Positions 34,496 to 42,037 of a DNA stretch of 59,196 nucleotides are shown piece by piece. The stretch's first letter is position 1, and the number at the start of each line of letters is the position of its first letter. This stretch comes from Roseicyclus amphidinii (GTDB lineage: Bacteria; Pseudomonadota; Alphaproteobacteria; Rhodobacterales; Rhodobacteraceae): NCBI RefSeq assembly GCF_030163755.1, contig NZ_JASJOE010000018.1, positions 1-59,196 of the forward strand, read 5' to 3'. The notes below the pieces were generated by a model. The model was not told where the DNA came from. It searched no databases and was given only the letters and a program-made list of their open reading frames with translations. The position numbers were made by a program, and so were the translations under genes.

Positions 34496-35724
34496 CACCA
34501 CCCGATCTTCTCCGCGCCATGTTCGACCGCGCCGTCGCCGTGGCCGATCCGATGCAAAGCCTTGCCGCCGCCCTGCCCCCCAAGCCCGAGGGCCGGGTCG
34601 TCGTGATCGGCGCGGGCAAGGCCAGCGCCCGCATGGCCGAGGCGGTCGAGGCCGAATGGGGCCCCTGCGAGGGGCTGGTGATCACGCGCTACGGCTATGG
34701 CCGCCCCTGCCGGGGCATCGAGATCGTGGAGGCCGCGCATCCGGTGCCCGACATGGCGGGCGTCGAGGCGACGCGGCGCATGCTCGATCTGTTGGGCACG
34801 GTGGGCGAGGGGGATTTCGTCCTCGCGCTGATTTCCGGCGGCGGTTCCGCGCTGCTCTGCGCCCCGGCGGCGGGCATCACGCTCGACGAGAAACAGGCGC
34901 TGACCCAAGCCCTGCTCGCCTCGGGCGCGCCGATCGGGACGATCAACGGCATCCGCAAGGAAATCTCGGCGGTCAAGGGCGGGCGGCTGGCCGCCGCGGC
35001 TTACCCCGCGCGGATGCTGGCGCTGCTGATCTCGGATGTGCCGGGCGACGATCCGGGCGATATCGCCTCGGGCCCCACGGTCGGCCATGACGGCAGCGCC
35101 GGGCGCGCATTGGCCGCGCTGGACACATGGGGCGTCACGCCGCCCGCCTCGATCAAGGCGTTTCTCGAGGCAGGCGGCGACCCCGTCCGCCCCGACGACC
35201 CGCGTCTCGCGCGGGTGGAAAACGTGATCTACGCCGCCCCCGCCCAATCGCTCGCCGCCGCCGCCGAGCTGGCCCGCGCGCAGGGCTACGCCGTCGATAT
35301 CCTCGGCGACGCGATCGAGGGTGAAGCGCGCGAGGTCGCCACCGAACATGCGGCGCTGGCCCTCAAGGCCAGCGGCCCCCGCGTGATCCTGTCGGGCGGC
35401 GAGCTGACCGTCACCCGCCGCGGCGACGGCGTGGGCGGTCCCAATGCCGAATACGCCCTTGCGTTGGCCCTCGCGCTTGATGGCGCGCCCGGCATCCACG
35501 CCATCGCCTGCGACACCGACGGTGTCGACGGCGCGGCCGAGGTTGCGGGCGCCGTGATCGGCCCCGACACGCTGTCGCGGGCGCAAGCCGCGGGTGCCGA
35601 CCCCGCGCAGGCGCTTGCCATCAACGATGCGCATTCATTCTTTTACAAGATAGACTGGCAAGTCGTTCCCGGCCCGACCCTGACCAACGTCAACGATTTC
35701 CGCGCCATCCTGATCGAGGGCTGA
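34492..35724 (+). CDS. Glycerate 2-kinase (MOFRL family)
   Basis: A 410-residue type II glycerate kinase, phosphorylating D-glycerate to 2-phosphoglycerate. Recognisable segments: VVVIGAGKASARMAEAVE, EAAHPVPD, ALISGGGSALLCAPA, INGIRKEISAVKGGRLA, ISDVPGDDPGDIASGPT, and the C-terminal MOFRL domain (VILSGGELTVT, GGPNAEYALALA, DTDGVDGAAEVAGA). The start is GTG, overlapping the LacI stop. Its presence says the pathway yields glycerate or hydroxypyruvate-level C3 units. Confidence 0.92.
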   Translation: MTPPDLLRAMFDRAVAVADPMQSLAAALPPKPEGRVVVIGAGKASARMAEAVEAEWGPCEGLVITRYGYGRPCRGIEIVEAAHPVPDMAGVEATRRMLDLLGTVGEGDFVLALISGGGSALLCAPAAGITLDEKQALTQALLASGAPIGTINGIRKEISAVKGGRLAAAAYPARMLALLISDVPGDDPGDIASGPTVGHDGSAGRALAALDTWGVTPPASIKAFLEAGGDPVRPDDPRLARVENVIYAAPAQSLAAAAELARAQGYAVDILGDAIEGEAREVATEHAALALKASGPRVILSGGELTVTRRGDGVGGPNAEYALALALALDGAPGIHAIACDTDGVDGAAEVAGAVIGPDTLSRAQAAGADPAQALAINDAHSFFYKIDWQVVPGPTLTNVNDFRAILIEG

Positions 35725-35728
35725 TGCG

Positions 35729-36037
35729 ATGCTGATCCACATCGTCCTGATGGACCCGGACGGCCCCGAGGGCCTCGACCGGATCGAAGCCGCCATGCCG
35801 ATCCTCGCCGCGGTCTGCGCCGAACTGCCCGGCGCATCGGGCTTCGCCCATGGCCCGAACCGCGATTTCGAGGGGAAATCGGCGCGCTATGGCTATGGCT
35901 TCGAGGTTCGCTTCACCGACCGCGAGGCGCATCTCGCATATGAGCGCCACCCCGACCACATCCGCACGGGCGGCATGCTGGTCGCGGCCTGCAAGGGCGG
36001 GCACGCGGGCATCTTCGTCGCCGATCTCGAGGTCTGA
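35729..36037 (+). CDS. Dabb-like (stress-responsive A/B barrel) small protein
   Basis: A 102-residue protein matching the dimeric alpha/beta-barrel pattern (IHIVLM start, PGASGFAHGPNRDFE, YGFEVRFTDREAHLAYERHPDH). Dabb proteins occur as small enzymes or binding proteins, including cyclases and lyases, in diverse pathways. It is the last gene of the operon, four bases after the kinase. A catalytic role on an unstable keto-sugar intermediate is possible but unproven. Confidence 0.75.
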   Translation: MLIHIVLMDPDGPEGLDRIEAAMPILAAVCAELPGASGFAHGPNRDFEGKSARYGYGFEVRFTDREAHLAYERHPDHIRTGGMLVAACKGGHAGIFVADLEV

Positions 36038-36134
36038 CGCGGGAGGTCCGACACGGGCCATCCGACACGGGCCACCCGACAGCCCGGCCCCCGCCTTCAT
36101 CTTCCCCCAAATACGGAAATCCACCGTTAGAGGA

Positions 36135-36161
36135 GCGCAAAACCGGTTCCCACTTTTGCGC
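36135..36161. repeat. REP-like intergenic palindrome
   Basis: GCGCAAAA and TTTTGCGC flank ACCGGTTCCCAC-type loop sequence, forming an 8-bp hairpin. Near-identical AAAACCGGTTCCCACTTTTGCG elements are, from general knowledge, abundant in alphaproteobacterial (notably rhizobial) intergenic regions. It lies between convergent genes and may also act as a bidirectional terminator. Confidence 0.55.
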
Positions 36162-36180
36162 AACATGTCTAGCGCGCTTC

Positions 36181-36236
36181 CGCGCTGCCCCGCGCTGCCC
36201 CGCGCTGCCCCGCGCTGCCCCGCGCTGCCCCGCGCT
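36181..36236. repeat. Perfect 10-bp tandem repeat (5.6 copies)
   Basis: Five exact copies of CGCGCTGCCC followed by CGCGCT, ending on the stop codon region of the ribokinase gene. Such arrays change copy number by slippage. Extra or fewer copies would fall outside the reading frame except for the last bases. Confidence 0.9.
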
Positions 36237-37159
36237 CACCGCGCCAGAAGCGCCTCGACCTCGGTCCGCGTGGGCATCGACGCGGCGGTGCCCTGTTTCG
36301 TCACCGAAAGCGCGGCGACCGCCGTGGCAAAGCGCAGGGCGTCGTCTAGCCCTTGCCCCTCGGCCAGGGCACAGGCCAGGCCGCCGTTGAAGGCGTCGCC
36401 CGCCCCGGTCGTGTCCACCACCGGCCCGGCGGCCATCGCAGGCACATGCCGCGCGCCCTCGGCGTCGATCACCAGCGCCCCGTCGCCCCCCAGCGTGACG
36501 ATCACACCGCGGCGCACGCCCTGTGCCAGCAGCGCCGCTGCCGCTCGCTCTGCGCTCGCCCGATCACCGACCGCGATACCGGTCAGCTCTTCCGCCTCGG
36601 CCTCGTTCGGCGTGACATAGTCGCAAAGCGCCAGCATCCCCTCGGGCAGTGAGGCGGCTGGGGCCGGATTGAACACCGTGGTGACCCCCGCCTCCGAGGC
36701 GATGCGCAGGAACCGCTCCGCGACCTCAACGGGTTGTTCCAGTTGCGTGACCGCGACCTTCGCGCCCTCGATCTCGGCCCGGCGGTCCTCGATATCGGCC
36801 ACCGTGATCGCCGCTGCCGCGCCGGGGCTGATGACGATGGCGTTGCGGCCCTCGGCCTCCTCGATGAAGATGCCCGCCGCGCCGGTGGCGCGGTCGGCGT
36901 CGCGGATCACCAGCGGCGCGACGCCCGCCTCGGACCATGTGGCCAGCCCCATCTCGCCGAAGGCGTCCATCCCGATCCGCGCGACAAAGCCCACGTCGCC
37001 CCCCGCCTTCGCCGCGGCGACCGCCTGGTTCGAGCCCTTGCCGCCCGGCCCCAGCGTGAACCCCGTGCCGATCAGCGTCTCGCCGGCCCGCGGCAGCCGC
37101 GCGCTGCGAAAGGCCGCGTCGGCCACGAAAACCCCGAGGATCACGATGTCATGGGCCAT
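36236..37159 (-). CDS. rbsK: Ribokinase
   Basis: A 307-residue PfkB-family sugar kinase: N-terminal LGPGGKGSNQAVAAAKAGG (PfkB signature 1, binds sugar), VFNPAPA, YVTPNEAEAEELTGI, and the C-terminal DTTGAGDAFNGGLA with the catalytic aspartate. It phosphorylates ribose or a similar pentose at the terminal hydroxyl. It is transcribed opposite to the catabolic operon and divergent from the acyl-CoA synthetase. Specificity for ribose rather than another furanose is assumed from motif fit. Confidence 0.87.
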   Translation of the reverse strand: MAHDIVILGVFVADAAFRSARLPRAGETLIGTGFTLGPGGKGSNQAVAAAKAGGDVGFVARIGMDAFGEMGLATWSEAGVAPLVIRDADRATGAAGIFIEEAEGRNAIVISPGAAAAITVADIEDRRAEIEGAKVAVTQLEQPVEVAERFLRIASEAGVTTVFNPAPAASLPEGMLALCDYVTPNEAEAEELTGIAVGDRASAERAAAALLAQGVRRGVIVTLGGDGALVIDAEGARHVPAMAAGPVVDTTGAGDAFNGGLACALAEGQGLDDALRFATAVAALSVTKQGTAASMPTRTEVEALLAR

Positions 37160-37279
37160 GAAAGCTGTCTCCCGATCGTCATTCGGCCTCAGCCTAGCGC
37201 CCGGCCGTCACGCCTGCCAGCACCCCTTGCACGCCGCGGTGCGACGCGGAACACTCGGGCAAAGGGGGGAGGGACCACC

Positions 37280-38806
37280 ATGAACATCGCCCATTGGCTC
37301 GACCGCACGGCCCGCGTCGCGGGCGACAGCCCCGCCCTGCTGAGCGGGGCCGAGGTCGACGCCGATTACACGCGCTTCCATGCCCGCGCCGCCGGGCTGG
37401 CGGGCGCGCTGGTCGCGCAGGGCGTGGCACCCGGCGACCGCATCGCGGTCTTCGCCCGGAACTGCACCGATTACCTCGTCGCCCTGTTCGGCATCTGGAC
37501 CGCGGGCGCGGTCGCCGTGCCGATCAACGCCAAGCTTCACCCGCGCGAAGCCGCCTTCATCCTCAACGACAGCGGCGCCACCCGCGCCTTCACCAGCGCC
37601 GAGTTGACCGGGCCGCTGTCGGCCGAAACCGCCCTTCCGCTGACCCCGCTGCACTCGGAGGCCTTCGCGGCGCTCACCGCGGTTTCGCCCGCGCCCGTTG
37701 CCGACCGCCGCGCGGGCGATCTGGCGTGGCTCTTCTACACCTCGGGCACCACGGGCAAGCCCAAGGGCGTGCAGATCACCCACGGCATGCTTGCCGCCAC
37801 CTCGGCCTGCTACCCGCTGGATGTCGACCCGGTGACATCGCATGATGCCGCGCTCTATGCCGCCCCGATGAGCCATGGCGCGGGTCTATACGCGCCGATC
37901 CATGTGCGCATGGGTGCGCGCCACCTCGTGCCGCCCTCGGGCGGCTTCGACGCGGCCGAGGTGCTGGCCCTGTCGCAGGCCCATGGCCCCACCTCGATGT
38001 TCATGGCCCCCACGATGGTGCGCCGCCTGACCGATGCCGCCAAGGCGAGGGGATGCAGCGGCGAGGGCATCCGGACCATCGTCTATGGCGGGGGTCCGAT
38101 GTATCGCGCCGATATCGAGGAGGCCGTCGCCCTGTTCGGGCCGAAATTCGTCCAGATCTACGGACAGGGCGAATGCCCGATGGCGATCACTGCGCTTGGC
38201 CGCGCCGATGTGGCCGACCGCAGCCACCCCGACTGGCGCGCGCGCCTTGCCTCGGTCGGGCGTGCGCAATCCCTTGTCGAGGTCGCCATCGGCGACCACG
38301 GCGGCCAGCCCCTCCCGCCCGGCGAGATCGGCGAGATCATGGTCCGCGGTGCCCCCGTCATGCCGGGATACTGGCAGAACCCGGACGCGACCGCGAAGAC
38401 CCTCAAGGACGGCTGGCTTATGACAGGCGACATGGGGCATCTCGATGCCGACGGCTACCTGACGCTGGCCGACCGCTCGAAGGACGTGATCATCTCGGGC
38501 GGCACCAACATCTACCCCCGCGAGGTCGAAGAGGTCCTGCTGACCCATCCGTCCGTCCACGAGGTTTCCGTTGTCGGTCGCCCCTCCGCCGAATGGGGCG
38601 AGGATATCGTGGCCTTCGTCGTGATGGCCCCCGGTCACACCCTCGACCCGGCCGCGCTCGAGGCGCATCTGCTGACCGAACTGGCGCGTTTCAAGCGCCC
38701 CAAGGCCTATGTCGCCCTGCCGGAGCTGCCGCGCAACAATTACGGCAAGATCCTCAAGACCGACCTGCGCAAGATGCTGCACATGGCCGATCCATCGGGA
38801 GGCTGA
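37280..38806 (+). CDS. Acyl-CoA synthetase (AMP-forming ligase)
   Basis: A 508-residue ANL-superfamily ligase: P-loop LFYTSGTTGKPKGV, IYGQGECPM, hinge TGDMGHLDADGYLTLADRSKD, ISGGTNIYPREVEEVL, and the C-terminal lysine in NNYGKILKTDLR. It activates a carboxylic acid with ATP and CoA. GGGGGGAGGG precedes the ATG. It is divergent from rbsK with a 120-base gap. Together with the CoA-transferase it gives the locus two ways to make CoA esters, though it may belong to a separate function. Confidence 0.9.
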   Translation: MNIAHWLDRTARVAGDSPALLSGAEVDADYTRFHARAAGLAGALVAQGVAPGDRIAVFARNCTDYLVALFGIWTAGAVAVPINAKLHPREAAFILNDSGATRAFTSAELTGPLSAETALPLTPLHSEAFAALTAVSPAPVADRRAGDLAWLFYTSGTTGKPKGVQITHGMLAATSACYPLDVDPVTSHDAALYAAPMSHGAGLYAPIHVRMGARHLVPPSGGFDAAEVLALSQAHGPTSMFMAPTMVRRLTDAAKARGCSGEGIRTIVYGGGPMYRADIEEAVALFGPKFVQIYGQGECPMAITALGRADVADRSHPDWRARLASVGRAQSLVEVAIGDHGGQPLPPGEIGEIMVRGAPVMPGYWQNPDATAKTLKDGWLMTGDMGHLDADGYLTLADRSKDVIISGGTNIYPREVEEVLLTHPSVHEVSVVGRPSAEWGEDIVAFVVMAPGHTLDPAALEAHLLTELARFKRPKAYVALPELPRNNYGKILKTDLRKMLHMADPSGG

Positions 38807-38822
38807 TCGCCCACGCGCCACC

Positions 38823-38868
38823 CGAATTTTCGTACGAAAATTCGCATCCGCGCCGCGTCAGCGGCGCG
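38823..38868. repeat. Perfect 22-bp palindrome plus GC hairpin
   Basis: CGAATTTTCGT is followed at once by its exact reverse complement (38823-38844). Five bases later CGCGCCGC-GTCA-GCGGCGCG forms an 8-bp hairpin (38849-38868). The AT-rich palindrome stands out from its surroundings and sits 17 bases after the ligase stop. It may be a terminator, an operator or a dispersed roseobacter repeat. Confidence 0.7.
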
Positions 38869-38988
38869 CCGGGGCGACGACGCAGTCGGCGCAATCCGCG
38901 GGGGCGGGACGGTGCCGCAAGGGCACAGGGCGGCGAATAAACCTGCGCCACCTTGTTCCGCGGCAAGCCCCACTCTACATCGCGCTTC

Positions 38989-39792
38989 ATGAAGCGTTTC
39001 ATCCCGTTCATCACCAAGGACCCGGTCGTCGCGGTCATCCGACTGAACGGCGTCATAGCAGCCTCCGCGCGGGGTGCCACGCTCAGCGACGCTTCGCTCG
39101 CCCCGGTGATCGAACGGGCCTTTTCCCGCGGCAAGCCCGCCGCGGTGGCGCTTCTCGTCAACTCGCCGGGCGGCAGCCCGGTGCAATCCTCGCTCATCGC
39201 CGCCCGCATCCGGCGGCTGGCAGAGGAAAAGAAGCTTCCCGTCCACGCCTTCGTCGAGGACGTGGCTGCCTCGGGCGGCTACTGGCTGGCCTGCGCGGCC
39301 GATGACATCTGGGTCGATGACAGCTCGATCGTCGGCTCCATCGGCGTGATCTCGGCAAGCTTCGGCCTGCACGAGGCGATGGCCCGGCTCGGCATCGAGC
39401 GCCGGGTGCATACCGCGGGCAAGGACAAGTCGATGCTCGACCCGTTCCGCCCCGAGCGGCCCGAGGATGTCGCGCGTCTGAGGGCCATCCAGGCCCAGAT
39501 CCACGACAGTTTCATCGCCCATGTGACATCGCGCCGTGGCGCGCGGCTGGCCGGGACCGAAGACCTGTTCTCCGGCGAATTCTGGGCCGGTCGTCGGGGC
39601 GTGGAGCTTGGCCTCGCGGACGGTATCGGCCACCTCGTGCCCCGGATGAAGGAGGTTTACGGCGACAAGGTCCGCTTCGCGGCCTACGGCCCGAAACGCA
39701 GCCTGTTCCAGCGCTTCGGCGCAAGCCTTGGCGGCGAACTGACCGCCGCGATCGAAGACCGCGCCCACTGGTCGCGCTTCGGGCTGTCGTGA
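38989..39792 (+). CDS. sppA: S49-family signal peptide peptidase (SppA-like)
   Basis: A 267-residue serine protease. The fold reads VVAVIRLNGVIAAS, LLVNSPGGSPVQSS and FVEDVAASGGYWLACAADDIW, where the serine after AA is the expected nucleophile, then SIVGSIGVIS. No long N-terminal membrane segment is present, so it is a short cytoplasm- or membrane-associated version that clips residual signal peptides or other membrane peptides. The ATG at 38989 is preferred. An upstream TTG would add 12 residues without family features. The stop overlaps the next gene. Confidence 0.85.
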   Translation: MKRFIPFITKDPVVAVIRLNGVIAASARGATLSDASLAPVIERAFSRGKPAAVALLVNSPGGSPVQSSLIAARIRRLAEEKKLPVHAFVEDVAASGGYWLACAADDIWVDDSSIVGSIGVISASFGLHEAMARLGIERRVHTAGKDKSMLDPFRPERPEDVARLRAIQAQIHDSFIAHVTSRRGARLAGTEDLFSGEFWAGRRGVELGLADGIGHLVPRMKEVYGDKVRFAAYGPKRSLFQRFGASLGGELTAAIEDRAHWSRFGLS

Positions 39793-39983
39793 TGCTGAAG
39801 ATCGTCACCCTGTTCCTTGTCTTCATGGCGGTGCTCGCCATGTTCGGACGCCTGCGCCTTCCGGGTATCGGCAAGCGGTCGGATCGCAAGGGCAGCCTTC
39901 CCAAGCCGCGCCTCTGTCCCGACTGCGGGCGCTACAACCTGCGCGGCGGTCCCTGCCGACACTGCACAGACAAGCAGGACTGA
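39792..39983 (+). CDS. Small membrane protein with zinc-ribbon tail
   Basis: A 63-residue protein: one N-terminal membrane helix (LKIVTLFLVFMAVLAMF), a basic linker, and a four-cysteine ribbon LCPDCGRYNLRGGPCRHC. The cysteine spacing suits one Zn2+ ion. It overlaps the sppA stop (TGATG) and precedes the exchanger gene by three bases, so the three are one operon. The function is unknown. The GTG at 39789 is an alternative start. Confidence 0.75.
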   Translation: MLKIVTLFLVFMAVLAMFGRLRLPGIGKRSDRKGSLPKPRLCPDCGRYNLRGGPCRHCTDKQD

Positions 39984-39986
39984 TCC

Positions 39987-40946
39987 GTGATCGACGAATT
40001 CTTCCTTGCCGGCCTCGGGCTGATCATCCTGCTTCTGGCCGGCGATGTGCTGGTCAAGGGTGCGGTCAACCTCAGCCTGCGGCTCGGCATCCCGGCGCTG
40101 ATCGTCAGCCTGACGGTCGTGGCCTTCGGCACATCGGCCCCCGAGTTGCTGATCTCGATCAAGTCGGTGCTCGACGGGGTGCCGGGCCTTGCGCTGGGCA
40201 ATGTCGTCGGCTCGAACACGGCGAATGTCCTCTTGATCCTCGGGGTGCCTGCGCTGGTCTTCGGCTTGTCCGCGGGCAGCGACACGCGCCGAACCTACCT
40301 GTTCATGATCGGCGGCTCGCTGCTGTTCACGCTGCTGGCCTTCACCGGCCCCTTCACCTGGGTGAGCGGTTTGGTGCTGCTGGCGGTTCTCGGGGCGATC
40401 CTGTTCGACGCGGCCCGCTCCGCCCAGGCGCATCGCAGGGCGGCCAACGGCGCCCCCTCCCCCGAGGAGGAGGAGGCGCTGGAAGAGGCCGATCCGGACA
40501 TGCCATGGTGGAAGATCGGCCTGTTCCTGGCCCTCGGGCTTGTCGGCCTGCCGATCGGGGCGGATCTGCTTGTCGACAGCTCGGTCGCCATCGCGCGGGT
40601 CTACGGCGTGAGCGACACGGTGATCGGCCTGACGCTTGTCGCCATCGGCACCTCGTTGCCGGAACTGGCGACCACCGTCATGGCCGCGCTGCGCCGCCAC
40701 TCGGACGTGGCGCTGGGCAACGTGATCGGCTCGAACATGTTCAACCTCCTCGGGATCATCGGCGTCGCGGCGCTTGTCGGCCCGATCCCCGTCGATCCCG
40801 AGATCCTGCACTTCGACATCTGGGTGATGCTGGCCGCGTCGCTGGTGCTTGCCCCCTTCGTGTTCCTGCGCTGGTCGATGGGGCGGATCGTTGGCCTCGT
40901 CTTCACCGCGCTCTATGTCGCCTATCTCCTGCTACTGCTCGCCTGA
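39987..40946 (+). CDS. Calcium/sodium antiporter (CaCA family)
   Basis: A 319-residue inner-membrane exchanger with about ten helices in two inverted halves. The two alpha-repeats are VVAFGTSAPELLISI with LGNVVGSNTANVLLILG, and LVAIGTSLPELATTV with LGNVIGSNMFNLLGIIG; their glutamates and asparagines bind the ion. An acidic central loop (SPEEEEALEEADPD) separates the halves. The start is GTG. It resembles E. coli YrbG. The transported ion pair is inferred from the family. Confidence 0.9.
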   Translation: MIDEFFLAGLGLIILLLAGDVLVKGAVNLSLRLGIPALIVSLTVVAFGTSAPELLISIKSVLDGVPGLALGNVVGSNTANVLLILGVPALVFGLSAGSDTRRTYLFMIGGSLLFTLLAFTGPFTWVSGLVLLAVLGAILFDAARSAQAHRRAANGAPSPEEEEALEEADPDMPWWKIGLFLALGLVGLPIGADLLVDSSVAIARVYGVSDTVIGLTLVAIGTSLPELATTVMAALRRHSDVALGNVIGSNMFNLLGIIGVAALVGPIPVDPEILHFDIWVMLAASLVLAPFVFLRWSMGRIVGLVFTALYVAYLLLLLA

Positions 40947-40957
40947 GGAAACAGCCG

Positions 40958-41734
40958 ATGACCGCACTCGTGACCGGCGCCGCCAAGCGCCTTGGCCGCG
41001 CCATGGCGCTTGAACTCGCCCGACAGGGCCATGACGTCGCCATCCACTACGCCGGCAGCGCCGAGGCCGCCGAGGAGGTCGCCGCCGAGATCCGCGCGCT
41101 GGGCCGCGCCGCCGTGACGCTTCAGGCCGACCTGACCGTCGAGGCCGAGACCCAGGCGCTGCTGCCGCGTGCGGCCGGGGCGCTGGGCCAGCCCCTCACG
41201 GTGCTGGTCAACAACGCGTCGATCTTCGAATACGACAACATCGAAAGCGCCACCCGCGACAGCTGGGACCGGCATCTCGAGTCGAACCTCCGCGCGCCCT
41301 TCGTGCTGACGCAGGCGCTGGCCGCACAGGTGCCGCAGGCCGTGGAAGACGAGAACGGCGAGCCGCTGGCCCGCGGCCTTGTCGTCAACATGATCGACCA
41401 GCGCGTCCGCAAGCTCACGCCCGAGTTCATGACCTACACCATCGCCAAGATGGGCCTCTGGGCCTTTACCCGCACCGCGGCGCAGGCGCTGGCGCCCCAT
41501 GTGCGGGTGAATGCCATCGGCCCCGGTCCGACCCTTCAGGGCGCGCGCCAATCCGACAGCCACTTCGCGCGGCAGCGTGCGGCGACGGTCCTGGGGCGCG
41601 GCGCGGATGCCGCGGGGATCTGCGATGCGCTGCGCTACCTGCTGACCGCCCGCGCGGTCACGGGACAGCTGATTTGCGTCGACGGAGGTCAGCATCTGGC
41701 ATGGCAGACGCCTGACGTTCTCGGGGTGGAGTGA
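40958..41734 (+). CDS. SDR-family oxidoreductase, pteridine reductase/FolM-like
   Basis: A 258-residue SDR with TGAAKRLGRAMALELA instead of the usual glycine-rich TGxxxGIG, then NNASIFEYDNIES, NMIDQRVRKLTPEFMTYTIAKMGLW (Tyr-x3-Lys) and NAIGPGPTLQ. These are typical of FolM/PTR1-type dihydromonapterin or dihydrofolate reductases using NADPH. It starts 11 bases after the exchanger stop. Confidence 0.82.
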   Translation: MTALVTGAAKRLGRAMALELARQGHDVAIHYAGSAEAAEEVAAEIRALGRAAVTLQADLTVEAETQALLPRAAGALGQPLTVLVNNASIFEYDNIESATRDSWDRHLESNLRAPFVLTQALAAQVPQAVEDENGEPLARGLVVNMIDQRVRKLTPEFMTYTIAKMGLWAFTRTAAQALAPHVRVNAIGPGPTLQGARQSDSHFARQRAATVLGRGADAAGICDALRYLLTARAVTGQLICVDGGQHLAWQTPDVLGVE

Positions 41735-41742
41735 GGCGGTCG

Positions 41743-41990
41743 TTTCATTTGACAAGGTAAGTTTTCCACCGGGCCGAGATTTGCGAAGGTTTTGTTAAGT
41801 TTAGGTGACAGCGCCAAGATGGTGAGAGGTGCCGGGAAAAATAATGTTCGAAAACAGCAGCTTAAAAACGTGCTGAAAAAACGGGCAAAACCCAGAACCG
41901 GCCAAGACACAAGGAAAAATCCGGATGCTCCCAGATTTCTCCGCAAGCTTATCCACAGGTTCCGTGGAAAGCTGACCACTTGATCAAGCC
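41743..41990. other. AT-rich gap with DnaA boxes before uvrC
   Basis: A ~300-base intergenic stretch clearly richer in A/T than its flanks. It contains a perfect DnaA box TTATCCACA (41949-41957), a related TTTTCCACC (41762-41770) and CCGTGGAAA (41962-41970, the complement of TTTCCACGG), and TTTTGTTAAGTTTAG at 41790-41804. A lysine/arginine-rich 54-codon frame (ATG 41819 to TGA 41983) spans it but has no ribosome binding site and atypical codons. Either a DnaA-controlled promoter or an origin-like element. Confidence 0.45.
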
Positions 41991-42037
41991 CGGTTTCCGT
42001 TGCAGCCAGACGGGGAATCGCAGAGACCGCCAAGACC

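Noticed and set aside
41819-41983. 54-codon Lys/Arg-rich ORF before uvrC
   Set aside because: No ribosome binding site, codon use unlike neighbours, and it coincides with the AT-rich DnaA-box region; treated as non-coding.
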